A stretch of 64,000 bases of DNA from DASWYT01 sp965246875 (GTDB lineage Bacteria > Pseudomonadota > Alphaproteobacteria > Micavibrionales > SZUA-601): NCBI GenBank assembly GCA_965246875.1, contig CBDFFU010000003.1, positions 372,001 to 436,000 of the forward strand, read 5' to 3'. The notes beneath the pieces are model-generated. The model was not told where the DNA came from and did not search any database. It saw only the letters and a program-made list of their open reading frames with translations. The translations under genes and the position numbers were made by a program. Positions 52,222-61,523 of the stretch are shown one piece after another; within the stretch, counting starts at the first letter, position 1, and each line of letters opens with the position of its first letter.

Positions 52222-52737
52222 ATGTCTACAAAGATAATTGTTCCTAATGTCGTTTACAATGTCATTTCCATGACCGGAAAAACATTTCAAATGTCATCGT
52301 CAAGTTTCTACAAAAAACTGGAAAGTGATGGTTTTGTTCATGATATCCAATCGTTTAACCGTTCTATGCCTTATAAAAAAACATCCAGTGATGAATATCA
52401 GGTTATTAACCAGCAGCCGTGCTTGATCATCAAGGAATTGGTAACACAGGAACATTTTTCGGACTATCACCGAAAATTGGGTGAAAGTTTTTATAAGCTT
52501 TACAATACAATTACCGATAGCAATGTTTATTATCCCGATCGCTTTATGATTACCTATGGAAATTTTGCCGAACCTATCTTGCCGGTCTGGACACTCTTTG
52601 ACCGCAATATGAATCTTCTGTTGAGCCCTGATATGCGCGAAGGCATGTCTGCACATAACATGCTTGCAAATGCAGATATTCTGGGGCGTAATATGTACGC
52701 CGCCATCGGCACAAGCGCTCAGAATATTATGAATTAA
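52222..52737 (+). CDS. AT-rich orphan protein
   Basis: A 171-residue protein with no family I recognise. The ATG at 52222 is taken as start; an earlier ATG at 52174 is possible but the reading frame before 52144 lies over the ferredoxin reductase gene. The sequence is soluble and rich in Ser, Tyr, Asn and Met, with TYGNFAEPILPVWTLFDRNMNLLLSPDMREG in the centre. Base composition is richer in A and T than the secA and reductase genes on either side. Confidence 0.55.
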   Translation: MSTKIIVPNVVYNVISMTGKTFQMSSSSFYKKLESDGFVHDIQSFNRSMPYKKTSSDEYQVINQQPCLIIKELVTQEHFSDYHRKLGESFYKLYNTITDSNVYYPDRFMITYGNFAEPILPVWTLFDRNMNLLLSPDMREGMSAHNMLANADILGRNMYAAIGTSAQNIMN

Positions 52738-52848
52738 ACCAGGCGCTGGTGACTGGAAAAATCCTGCAAAAACGTTACACTTTCACCTCCAGCGTCTGCT
52801 GCCTTTGAAAGGGGCTGACCGCTCTGTCTTTTATTGGAATATGAAAAT

Positions 52849-55686
52849 ATGTTTACCCGTGTCTCCCGCCTGTTTCTCGGCACCCGCAATGATCGTCAAA
52901 TCAAAAAGCTGCGCACGATTGTGGCCCAGATCAATGAATTTGAACCATCATTAGCGGCTCTTGATGACACCGCTTTAACCGGTAAGACGGCGGAATTCAA
53001 AACGCGCCTGGCCAATGGCGACACGCTCGATCAACTCTTGCCTGAAGCTTATGCCGTCGTGCGTGAAACTGCCAAGCGCATTTTAGGTGAGCGTCATTAC
53101 GACGTCCAGCTGATGGGTGGTGTTGTGCTTCATCAAGGCAAAATCGCCGAGATGCGGACGGGGGAGGGAAAAACATTGGTCTCGACCTTGCCGACCTATT
53201 TGAACGCGCTGACCGGCGAAGGGGTACATGTCATTACGGTCAACGATTATCTGGCCAAACGTGACAGCGACTGGATGGGCCGTGTGCATCGCGCGCTTGG
53301 TTTGACCGTTGGTTGCATTCAAAGCGACATGACGGAAACCGACCGCGTCGCCGCCTATAACTCTGATATCACCTATGGCACGAACAACGAATTCGGTTTC
53401 GATTATTTGCGCGACCATTTGAAATTCCGCAAGCAGGATCTGGTGCAACGTCCGTTCCATTTTGCCATCATCGATGAGGTCGATTCTATTTTGATCGACG
53501 AAGCACGGACGCCGTTGATTATTTCCGGGCCTGCCGAAGATACCAGCGATCTGTACGTGAAAATCGACACGCTTGTCGCGCAATTGACGGATGACGATCT
53601 GGAAAAAGACGAGAAAATGAAAATCGTCAATCTGACCGAAGACGGTGTCAACACGATGGAAGCGTTGTTGCGCGCCCATGACATGATGGACGGCGACACG
53701 CATTTGTATGACTTGGTCAACATGTCCGTATTGCATCACGTCAATCAGGCGTTGCGCGCGCAATTTATGTTCCGCCGCGACAAGGATTATCTGGTCAAAG
53801 ACGACAAGGTTATCATCATCGACGAATTTACGGGTCGCATGATGGCGGGTCGTCGCTATTCCGAAGGCCAGCATCAAGCCCTTGAAGCCAAAGAAGGCGT
53901 GACAATCCAACCGGAAAACCAGACGGTTGCCGCGATTACGCTGCAAAATTATTTCCGCCTCTATCCGAAAATCTGCGGCATGACCGGAACGGCGCTAACC
54001 GAAGCCAAAGAATTTACCGAGATTTACAACCTGGATGTTATCGACATTCCAACCCATCGCGGTGTCGCGCGTGCCGATCAGCATGACGAGATTTACCGCA
54101 CCGAGGCCGAGAAAAATGCCGCGATCATTGCACTGGTGAAAGACGCCGCAACGCGTCAGCAGCCCGTGCTGGTCGGTACAACGTCGATTGAAAAATCCGA
54201 ACAGTTGTCCACTGATTTTAAAAAAGCCGGTATCAAGCACAGCGTATTAAACGCGCGCCAGCATGAGCATGAAGCCTTTATCGTGGCGCAGGCTGGACGT
54301 CCGGGCGCGATCACAATTGCGACCAACATGGCAGGCCGCGGGACGGATATTAAACTGGGTGGCAACGCCGACATGATGCTGGAGCATCAATTGACCGGTG
54401 ATGAAAACGCAGCGCAAGCCGAAGAATTACGCGCGAAGATCAAACAACAAGTCGCCACCGATGCCGAAATCGTCAAACAGGCAGGCGGGTTGTATGTGGT
54501 GGGTTCTGAACGTCACGAATCCCGCCGGATAGATAACCAGCTGCGCGGCCGTTCCGGTCGTCAGGGTGACCCCGGTGCGTCGAAATTCTTTTTATCGCTG
54601 CAAGATGATCTGATGCGGATTTTCGGGTCGGAGCGTCTGGATGCCATGTTGCAACGTTTGGGCTTGAAACCGGGTGAGGCGATTTTCCATCCCTGGATCA
54701 ACAAAGCGATCGAAAACGCCCAGAAAAAAGTAGAGGCCCAGCATTTCGATGCCCGCCGCGAATTGCTGCGCAAAGACAACGTCATGAACGACCAGCGCAA
54801 GGTGATCTACGAACTGCGCCGCGACTTGATGGCAACTGCTGATGTCACTGATATCATCGACGATATGCTGGATGAAGCCGTGACCGAGATGGTTGGCAAT
54901 GCCATCCCAACCGGCGCATACAAAGAACAATGGGATATTGACGCGCTGACTAAACATGTGCGCGCACTGGCGGGCCGTGATTTGCCGATCCGTGACTGGG
55001 CCGATGAAGAAGGTGCGGATGAGGCAGCACTGGAAGCAAACATCCTGGACGCGTTGACAGCGCAATGGCAACAGATTCGCCAGACCACGCAAGCCATGAT
55101 CACAACGACGCCAGAGATGTTCAATTTGGGCGACGCTGACACGCTGCAAGATGCCGCCAATGATTACACACTCGACATCGAACGCAGCATGATTTTGCAC
55201 GGTTTGGACAAGGCCTGGAAAGATCACCTCTATCATCTCGACCATGTGCGTCAAGGCATCAATTTGCGCCAGTACGGCCAGCGTGATCCGCTCAACGAAT
55301 ATCGCGCCGAGGCGTTTCATTTGTTCCAGTTGATGCTGGGCATGTATCGCGATTCCGTCTTGACCGCGCTGTTGCGCGAACCGGATGGCGGCATGCCGGA
55401 AACACTGGAAATCCTGCAACGCCGCCAGCGCCAAAGCGCACCGCGCTTGCAGGAAACCCGTATTGATCCGGCGATGGCCAACATGCTGCCCGACATGGTG
55501 CCACCGGCTGATGTGATCGGCTTCCCGTCAAAACAACAAGTGCGCCCATTGGCACCAACGCAACGTGTGGTGTTTGATCAAACAAATCCTGACACCTGGG
55601 GCAACACCCCGCGCAATAATCTTTGTCCATGCGGATCAGGTAAGAAATACAAACATTGCCACGGCAAGATGAGTGCCACGGCGTAA
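52849..55686 (+). CDS. secA: Preprotein translocase ATPase SecA
   Basis: A 945-residue motor protein of the Sec pathway. Walker A is MRTGEGKTLV, DEVD is the Walker B region, and GTNNEFGFDYLRDH, GMTGTALTEAKEF, TNMAGRGTDIKLGGN and QLRGRSGRQGDPG are the standard helicase and preprotein-binding motifs. The C-terminal zinc site CPCGSGKKYKHCHG, which binds SecB, is intact. The ATG at 52849 (MFTRVSRLFLG) is preferred over an in-frame TTG 15 bases earlier. It ends at a hairpin terminator. Confidence 0.98.
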   Translation: MFTRVSRLFLGTRNDRQIKKLRTIVAQINEFEPSLAALDDTALTGKTAEFKTRLANGDTLDQLLPEAYAVVRETAKRILGERHYDVQLMGGVVLHQGKIAEMRTGEGKTLVSTLPTYLNALTGEGVHVITVNDYLAKRDSDWMGRVHRALGLTVGCIQSDMTETDRVAAYNSDITYGTNNEFGFDYLRDHLKFRKQDLVQRPFHFAIIDEVDSILIDEARTPLIISGPAEDTSDLYVKIDTLVAQLTDDDLEKDEKMKIVNLTEDGVNTMEALLRAHDMMDGDTHLYDLVNMSVLHHVNQALRAQFMFRRDKDYLVKDDKVIIIDEFTGRMMAGRRYSEGQHQALEAKEGVTIQPENQTVAAITLQNYFRLYPKICGMTGTALTEAKEFTEIYNLDVIDIPTHRGVARADQHDEIYRTEAEKNAAIIALVKDAATRQQPVLVGTTSIEKSEQLSTDFKKAGIKHSVLNARQHEHEAFIVAQAGRPGAITIATNMAGRGTDIKLGGNADMMLEHQLTGDENAAQAEELRAKIKQQVATDAEIVKQAGGLYVVGSERHESRRIDNQLRGRSGRQGDPGASKFFLSLQDDLMRIFGSERLDAMLQRLGLKPGEAIFHPWINKAIENAQKKVEAQHFDARRELLRKDNVMNDQRKVIYELRRDLMATADVTDIIDDMLDEAVTEMVGNAIPTGAYKEQWDIDALTKHVRALAGRDLPIRDWADEEGADEAALEANILDALTAQWQQIRQTTQAMITTTPEMFNLGDADTLQDAANDYTLDIERSMILHGLDKAWKDHLYHLDHVRQGINLRQYGQRDPLNEYRAEAFHLFQLMLGMYRDSVLTALLREPDGGMPETLEILQRRQRQSAPRLQETRIDPAMANMLPDMVPPADVIGFPSKQQVRPLAPTQRVVFDQTNPDTWGNTPRNNLCPCGSGKKYKHCHGKMSATA

Positions 55687-55690
55687 ACGA

Positions 55691-55718
55691 AAAACCCGGC
55701 GTATAAGCCGGGTTTTTT
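55691..55718. terminator. Terminator after secA
   Basis: AAAACCCGGC at 55691-55700 pairs with GCCGGGTTTT at 55707-55716 around a six-base loop, followed by more T. It also serves the convergent orphan gene, whose stop codon lies at its edge. Confidence 0.93.
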
Positions 55719-56577
55719 ATAAGTGAAATTGATCGGGTTTATCGGATGTAGTTTGATCACTCATTAATTGTGTAAAGTCACTTTTAAATGCGCGAAATGT
55801 TTCTTTTAATTCTCTTTGTGTAATGAAAGCGCCTGTATCATGTTTCACTGTGCGTCTAAATTCAATCAACTGTACTTTTGTTTGAATAAAAGATTGAGCG
55901 TGCTGATGATCAAAATGTTCACCCAACTGAGCATAGTTAATTCCACGTTCTTTAAGAGGTTCGCAGTTAACATGAACATTCGGCCCATAAGGTGTGGAAA
56001 TAGCATTTCCAATAGGAAGCTCTGGCTCTTTATAACCATGAGATTCAGCAATGTCTTTAGTCTCTTCAATAATATTAAGCAAAAAATTTAAATGTTTTGA
56101 AAACTGTGTGACTGGAATGTCCAAGATAAAAGCCGGGCCAAACGCGCCAATGGGAAAACGGCTATTCGTTTTGTGTAGTAGCGATGTATAATCACGCCAG
56201 CCATCTTTTTTAATATCCAAAGTATCGTTTTAAGATTTAATCTGTAAAGGAGGTGCAGACTGACCTGGCAAGAAAAATCCATTTGTCACAGCAGGACGTT
56301 TGAAATTATCGTGAATATTGACGTAAATTGCACCTTGTCGTTGATTGAAGTCCGACATAAACGAGTTGTCGTCAAATAAACCCTCTTGAAGTGCTGCCAC
56401 AGTATAATGATAAAATGGTTTTACATCTTCAAGATCAGAGCGACGATATTTTGTAAATCTTGAATACCGTTCAAATTGTTCATGCTGAGGGTAGTGTGGC
56501 GCTGCTCGACCTGGATAACATGGAAATTCATTATATAGACATTTTAACTGGATCAAATCGCGTTTCATTGTTGCCAC
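55717..56577 (-). pseudogene. Orphan gene interrupted by an in-frame TAA
   Basis: Two consecutive open segments in the same frame, 56577 to 56230 (115 codons) and 56220 to 55717 (167 codons), are separated only by a TAA and three codons. Read together they make one protein of about 286 residues. The upstream part begins MATMKRDLIQLKCLYNEFP and contains QRQGAIYVNIHDNFKRPAV; the downstream part contains FPIGAFGPAFILDIPVTQF and YGPNVHVNCEPLKERG. The second segment could begin at a TTG at 56220, but no ribosome site is seen. I do not recognise the family. Either a nonsense mutation or two small genes. Confidence 0.6.
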
Positions 56578-56718
56578 TTTTATATGTAAGTAATAGACAG
56601 TTTTTATTTATATGTCAATACAAATATTTAACCCCTCCCTAACCCCCGTCTGATAAAATCGACTGACGTTGAACTAGGCACATTCAGCCTCATATCAAAA
56701 GAATAAAGGGGCAAACAC

Positions 56719-57966
56719 ATGCCAACGGGTCTCTATAATCTCTATGAATTGGGCTATACGGCGTTGACGCCGGTACGGCTGTGGGCGGAAACGACCCGGG
56801 ATATGTTTCAAAACCCTCTATCGCCGTTCAGCTTTACGCCACAGGCGCGCACTATGGCAGCAACCGCGGATATGACGCACCGCTTGACCCGTCGCTTTGA
56901 ACAGCCATCTTTCAATATCGACGACATTGTCATCAACGGCAAAACGCACCGCGTACGCGAGCGTGATGTGCTGAACAAAGATTTTTGCCGTCTCAAACAT
57001 TTTGTCGTCATTGGCGCGCCTGCACGGCCAAAACTGTTGCTGGGCGCCCCGCAATCGGGCCATTTTGCAACATTATTGCGTGGCACGGTCGAGGCCATGC
57101 TGCCCACCCATGACGTCTATATCACCGACTGGCGCAACGCGCGCAATGTGCCGCTGTCCAAGGGCTATTTCGATCTCGACGATTGCATCCAGTATTACAT
57201 CGACTTCATCACCTTCCTGGGGCCCGATGTTGATGTCATGGCGGTGTGCCAACCGACTGTGCCGATCGTGTGTGCCGTATCGGCTATCGAGCAAACGAAT
57301 CCAGCGGCTGCACCGCGCAGCATGATTTTGATCGGCGGGCCGATCGACACGCGCATCAATCCGACCGAAGTCAATAAGCTATCGATGGATAAACCGCTGG
57401 ACTGGTTCAAACGCTACGCCATTTCCAATGTGCCACCGGTCTATGCCGGCGCGTTTCGTCCAGTCTATCCCGGCTTTTTGCAACTGACCGGTTTCATGAG
57501 CATGAATCTCGACCGCCATATCGACAGCTACATGCAGTATTTCAAGCATCTGGTGCAGGGCGACGGCGAAGAGGCCGAAACACATCGCAAATTCTATGAT
57601 GAATATCTGGCCGTCATGGATCTGCCTGCCGAATTTTATCTGCAAACTGTCGAGCGCGTCTTCCAGAAACATCTCTTGCCCAAAGGCGAATTTGTCTGGA
57701 CAGATAAAAAGACCGGCAAAAAACTCACACTGGATCTGGCCAAAATCAAACATACAGCGTTGCTCTGCATTGAGGGCGAGTTGGACGATATTTCTGCGAC
57801 GGGCCAAACGGCTGCCGCACTCGATTTATGCAGCGGCCTCAAAGCGTCGAAAAAACATTATCATTTCCAGCCGGCCGTCGGTCACTATGGTCTGTTCAAT
57901 GGCCGCCGCTGGCGCGAAATTATCCGGCCAATGATCACAGATTTTGTGATCAATCAAATTCGGTGA
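56719..57966 (+). CDS. phaZ: Intracellular polyhydroxyalkanoate depolymerase
   Basis: A 415-residue alpha/beta hydrolase of the intracellular PHB depolymerase family that degrades native storage granules. The start MPTGLYNLYELGYTALTPVRLWAETTRDMFQNPLSP is characteristic. The nucleophile is C177 in MAVCQPTVP, a Cys in place of the lipase Ser, as usual for this family. APQSGHFATLLRGTVEAMLPTHDVYITDWRNAR and the C-terminal AVGHYGLFNGRRWR with the catalytic His are present. It implies storage of polyhydroxybutyrate. The upstream region of about 140 bases shows no other gene. Confidence 0.95.
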   Translation: MPTGLYNLYELGYTALTPVRLWAETTRDMFQNPLSPFSFTPQARTMAATADMTHRLTRRFEQPSFNIDDIVINGKTHRVRERDVLNKDFCRLKHFVVIGAPARPKLLLGAPQSGHFATLLRGTVEAMLPTHDVYITDWRNARNVPLSKGYFDLDDCIQYYIDFITFLGPDVDVMAVCQPTVPIVCAVSAIEQTNPAAAPRSMILIGGPIDTRINPTEVNKLSMDKPLDWFKRYAISNVPPVYAGAFRPVYPGFLQLTGFMSMNLDRHIDSYMQYFKHLVQGDGEEAETHRKFYDEYLAVMDLPAEFYLQTVERVFQKHLLPKGEFVWTDKKTGKKLTLDLAKIKHTALLCIEGELDDISATGQTAAALDLCSGLKASKKHYHFQPAVGHYGLFNGRRWREIIRPMITDFVINQIR

Positions 57967-57976
57967 AACACTCATA

Positions 57977-58229
57977 ATGGTTTCATCTGACGCCACAGCT
58001 GTATCGCTCTACAGCTATCGCACCGACCGATCTGTTCCGCCATTTGATGACACGCATCCGGTGCTGATTTTTGACGGGGTTGTCGTGTGTTCGCGCGAAT
58101 TTTGCCGTGCCGCTATCTGTTTAAAGTCATTCCAAAATGTCTGCGCATCAGCGTTACAACTGGTTCGGCAAAACCGGATATTGCGGTTTGGTGACGCCGG
58201 AACTGCAACAGCGTTTATTGGATCGGTAA
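57977..58229 (+). pseudogene. Remnant of a DCC-family (DUF393) thiol-disulfide protein
   Basis: The first 40 codons read THPVLIFDGVVVCSREFC, matching the DCC-family opening (x-FDGVCxLC) with the first Cys already changed to Val. After about 58095 the family continues only in another frame: a YLFKVIPKMSAHQRYNWFGKTGYCGLV stretch ending PELQQRLLDR at 58229. About 60 central residues are missing. The gene thus carries an internal deletion plus frameshift and is inactive. It follows phaZ by ten bases, as if once co-transcribed. Confidence 0.65.
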
Positions 58230-58232
58230 AAA

Positions 58233-58841
58233 CTAAACCAAACCCTTGGCCTTGGCACCCAGATAGCCGCCATGATGGCGCTGGGCATAGGCTTCCTGGG
58301 TAAAGGCGATTTTTTCCATCAGCAGCACAATCAGAATATCACCAATGACCGTCATGACGGTCGTCGAAGTCGTTGGCGTCATTTTTAACAGGCACACTTC
58401 TTCGGGCATGCCGGTGCATAAGGTGACATCCGACAATTCCGAAATTGGCCGGTCGGGAAAACCGGTCAAGGCAATAACGGGTAAATCAGACACGATATCT
58501 TTAGCCAAGGGGATCAGTTCCAGAATTTCGCGCGTCTTGCCGGAGTTGCTGATGGCAAACAACACATCGTTTTTCTGCAACATGCCCAGATCACCATGCA
58601 CGGCTTCCAATGGGCTGAGGAATACGGCCGGTGTACCGGTCGAACAAAAGGTGGTGGCGATGTTGCGCCCGATTTCACCGGCTTTGCCGACACCGGTCAT
58701 GATGACCTTGCCGCCTTTCACATGAATGCGCTCATGCAAAATGGCGACGGCTTCTTCAATGCCGTTATCCGCTACCGGAATATTGTGAATGGCTTCGACT
58801 TCTTTGGCGATGATCGCCTTGATTTTATCGTATATAGACAT
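58233..58841 (-). CDS. SIS-domain sugar-phosphate isomerase, KdsD/GutQ-like without CBS domains
   Basis: A 203-residue single SIS domain closely resembling the isomerase half of arabinose-5-phosphate isomerases: MTGVGKAGEIGRNIATTFCSTGTPAVFLSPLEAVHGDLGML, then SNSGKTREIL and the phosphate-binding PTTSTT. Those enzymes make D-arabinose 5-phosphate for Kdo synthesis. The CBS pair of E. coli KdsD is absent, as in some short bacterial forms. The ATG at 58841 is right for the family. It lies 26 bases after mreB on the same strand, an unusual position. Confidence 0.85.
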   Translation of the reverse strand: MSIYDKIKAIIAKEVEAIHNIPVADNGIEEAVAILHERIHVKGGKVIMTGVGKAGEIGRNIATTFCSTGTPAVFLSPLEAVHGDLGMLQKNDVLFAISNSGKTREILELIPLAKDIVSDLPVIALTGFPDRPISELSDVTLCTGMPEEVCLLKMTPTTSTTVMTVIGDILIVLLMEKIAFTQEAYAQRHHGGYLGAKAKGLV

Positions 58842-58867
58842 GGAAGATGTGCCTTTGAAAAATTGAT

Positions 58868-59908
58868 TTAGTACATGCCGATCAGCACGTTGCGCAAAGT
58901 CGCCATTTCTTCCAACGCGCGACCGGTTCCCAAGACCACACACTGCAGCGGATTTTCGGCGATCACGACGGGCAGGCCGGTGGCATGACGCAAAACGAGG
59001 TCGAGATTTTTCAACAGTGCACCACCGCCGGTCAAGACAATCCCTTTGTCAACGATATCGGCCGCCAGTTCCGGGGCGGTGTGTTCCAAGGCAACCTTCA
59101 CCGCTTCAATGATTTGCGCGACCGGTTCAGCTAACGCTTCGGCAATCTGGCGTTGGGATATAACGATTTCTTTTGGGACGCCATTCATCAAGTCGCGGCC
59201 TTTGACCGCCATCATATCGCCTTCGCCTTTTTCCGGCGGGCAGGCGGTACCGATTTGTTTTTTGATTTTCTCGGCCGACGCTTCACCGATCAACAAATTA
59301 TGCATGCGGCGGACATACGAAATAATCGCTTCGTCCATCTTGTCACCACCCACACGCGCCGACTTCGCATAGACGATCCCGCCCAATGAAATAACGGCCA
59401 CTTCGGTGGTGCCACCACCAATATCAACGACCATCGACCCGGTCGGGTCGGTCACCGGCAGACCGGCACCAATGGCGGCGGCCATCGGCTCTTCGATCAA
59501 TTCCACGCGACGTGCGCCAGCGGATTCGGCGGACTCAACAATTGCGCGACGCTCAACGGCGGTTGACCCGGACGGTACACAAATAATGACTTGTGGCGAC
59601 GTAAAGATCGAACGGTTATGCACTTCACGGATAAAGTGTTTGATCATTTCCTCGGCCACATCGAAATCGGCAATAACGCCGTCGCGCAACGGGCGGATGG
59701 CCATGATGTTGCCCGGTGTCCGGCCCAGCATTTCTTTGGCTTTGTTGCCCACGGCCAACACCTGTTTTTTGCCGCGCGCGACAGAAATAGCGACAACAGA
59801 CGGTTCGTTCAGCACAACGCCACGCCCGCGGACGTAAACTAATGTATTGGCGGTGCCAAGGTCGATCGCCATGTCAGCAGACATAAAACCAAGCAATTTA
59901 TTAAACAT
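58868..59908 (-). CDS. mreB: Rod shape-determining protein MreB
   Basis: A 346-residue bacterial actin that forms membrane-bound filaments guiding sidewall peptidoglycan synthesis. The phosphate-1 motif is MAIDLGTANTLVYVRGRGVVLNEPSVVA, phosphate-2 is VVDIGGGTTEVAVISLGG, and the adenosine motif is IVLTGGGALLKNLD. The length is normal. mreC and mreD, usually next, are not downstream; the SIS isomerase gene is there instead. The cell is therefore probably rod-shaped or curved. Confidence 0.97.
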   Translation of the reverse strand: MFNKLLGFMSADMAIDLGTANTLVYVRGRGVVLNEPSVVAISVARGKKQVLAVGNKAKEMLGRTPGNIMAIRPLRDGVIADFDVAEEMIKHFIREVHNRSIFTSPQVIICVPSGSTAVERRAIVESAESAGARRVELIEEPMAAAIGAGLPVTDPTGSMVVDIGGGTTEVAVISLGGIVYAKSARVGGDKMDEAIISYVRRMHNLLIGEASAEKIKKQIGTACPPEKGEGDMMAVKGRDLMNGVPKEIVISQRQIAEALAEPVAQIIEAVKVALEHTAPELAADIVDKGIVLTGGGALLKNLDLVLRHATGLPVVIAENPLQCVVLGTGRALEEMATLRNVLIGMY

Positions 59909-60018
59909 AGATAATCCTGAAAAATGGGCGCGTGTGAGCGAGTCTTGAGAAAAGAAAGTGCCTGAGTTTTACCAAGTTCAAAGGTTGGCGTCAAATTGAC
60001 TGCTCAAACGTCAGGCAC

Positions 60019-60048
60019 AAAAAAGCCGCCTTTCCAGAAAGAAAGGCG
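60019..60048 (-). terminator. Terminator after the exported Lys/Ala-rich protein gene
   Basis: CGCCTTTC at 60027-60034 pairs with GAAAGGCG at 60041-60048. The A-run at 60019-60024 gives a T-run on the minus strand, so it ends the transcript of the 60081 gene before mreB. Confidence 0.88.
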
Positions 60049-60080
60049 ACTCTATTAAGATTCACGTGGTTTAACGCGGT

Positions 60081-60569
60081 TTATTTAGCAGCGTCAGCCG
60101 GAGCGGCTGGAGCGGCCAGTTTTTCCATGGCTTTGTTCGCAATGCCTTTTTCCTTGGCAGCCTGTTTGGTGGCCATGGCGGTCTTGCGATCATTCATTTT
60201 TTTGGCAAAAGCCGGGTCACTTTTCATTTTGGCATCGTATTTGGCTTTACGCTCGGCATGGGCTGTTTTGCAGGCGTCCAGTTTCGCCGGGTCAACGGTC
60301 ACGCCGCTGACAGTTTTACCTTCGGACAATGGCTTCACGCAATCCCCCATGATGCCTTTGCCGGTTTTGTGGCCGCCGGCGATATACCCTGCCGATTTGC
60401 ATGCCTCGATCACAGCTTTGCATGGGCCATTGTGCGGCTTGCGTTCAGCTTTTGGCGCAACGGCTGCAACTGGTGATTTTGGGGCCGGCATGGCGGCGGG
60501 TGTGGCAGCCTGAGCAAACGACAGGGAAGCCAGCACAGCAAAACCGGCCAGGGTCAGGGATTTAAACAT
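60081..60569 (-). CDS. Exported Lys/Ala-rich protein
   Basis: A 162-residue exported protein. The signal peptide is MFKSLTLAGFAVLASLSFAQA. A small domain follows with four cysteines (GPCKAVIEACKSAGY, GDCVKPL, LDACKTAHAERK), likely two disulfides in the periplasm. The C-terminal third is a highly basic helix with Ala and Lys. The GHKTGKGIMGDCVKPLSEGKTV segment is reminiscent of other short alphaproteobacterial secreted proteins. Function unknown. It has its own terminator. Confidence 0.75.
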   Translation of the reverse strand: MFKSLTLAGFAVLASLSFAQAATPAAMPAPKSPVAAVAPKAERKPHNGPCKAVIEACKSAGYIAGGHKTGKGIMGDCVKPLSEGKTVSGVTVDPAKLDACKTAHAERKAKYDAKMKSDPAFAKKMNDRKTAMATKQAAKEKGIANKAMEKLAAPAAPADAAK

Positions 60570-60661
60570 CAGAGAATCCTTTCAAAAGGGAAATAACGGC
60601 GACCGCCGCAGGGCGATCATACCAATTGAACGGGATTGGAAAAGAGTTCCTGTGCAGAATT

Positions 60662-61379
60662 TCAGGAGCGACCAAACAGTGACCAGATTCCACTTCTCGG
60701 TTTCGGCGCTTTGCCACCGATTAAATGACTTTGCGCCGCCGCCTGGTCAAAAATGTTACGTAAGGCCTTGGCCATGTTTCGAGTCTGTGCGCTCAAAATT
60801 AGCCAAGCTTGTCGGAGGTTCTGTACTAAGACTTTGGCAATATTGGCCTGCATTATTGACGACAAATCCGGTCGTCAGAGAATTTTCAAAAAATTGCCCT
60901 AGTGTCTGATAACCGGCCCCAGTCATACGACCGATAAAACCGTGTTTGGCTTGTTTGACATAATTGCGTACAGGTACCCAAGATTCAGGCAAGCCTTCAA
61001 ACGTATCGCACAAAATGTTCAGGCGAACATCCTGTTTTGTGCAAAAATTCAAATTATTCAAATCGTCAGGCGATAGGGATGGCGTGTAAAGGCATATATC
61101 CTGTGAGGCTTTATAAAAAACATGCCGGCGTGCAATTGCTGTATGATCAGTACTGGCATTTTGAATCAACCCTGCACGGCCATCACGCGCATAGTTGCTT
61201 GCGATGATCGCAAAACTGTCTAACGGTGTCTTGTCGTATGACCTGGCGCGGAGATATTCCTCATAAGCTTTATCATAAATGCCAGCAGACGGTGCCGTTT
61301 TTTGCGTCGTTAAATCGCGGAACGGGATCATAAAAGGCAACCAGATTCCGCTATTTTTTTCTGAGAACATCTTTGACAT
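60662..61379 (-). pseudogene. Orphan protein gene, probably frameshifted near its 3' end
   Basis: The frame from 61379 runs to 60756 and encodes 207 residues, including SNYARDGRAGLIQNASTDH and DICLYTPSLSPDDLNNLNF. From about 60870 the coding character appears to move to another frame (to 60662), which reads NLRQAWLILSAQTRNMAKALRNIF and ends SGIWSLFGRS, a much more protein-like tail than the Ser/Thr/Pro mixture of the first frame. The second frame is closed just upstream, so a single indel near 60850-60880 would join them. I do not recognise the family. If no frameshift exists, the gene is simply 60756-61379. Confidence 0.5.
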
Positions 61380-61473
61380 TTTTTGGCCTTTATCTTAACC
61401 TGCGAAAAAAACGGAGACGATTGTTTCAGCGAAGTTATGATTTTATATTAAATCAAAGCATTTAATACGCAAC

Positions 61474-61503
61474 AAAAAAACGGCCCTTGCAGGCCGTTTT
61501 TAA
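61474..61503 (-). terminator. Terminator after ribosomal L31 gene
   Basis: AAACGGCC at 61478-61485 pairs with GGCCGTTT at 61492-61499 with a six-base loop. The A-run at 61474-61480 supplies a T-run on the minus strand. Confidence 0.9.
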
Positions 61504-61523
61504 ATTCCAAATCATAGAACCAA

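Noticed and set aside
53083..55434. Long minus-strand frames opposite secA (53083-53946 and 54592-55434)
   Set aside because: secA is certain over the whole span and the opposite frames show only composition-driven openness.
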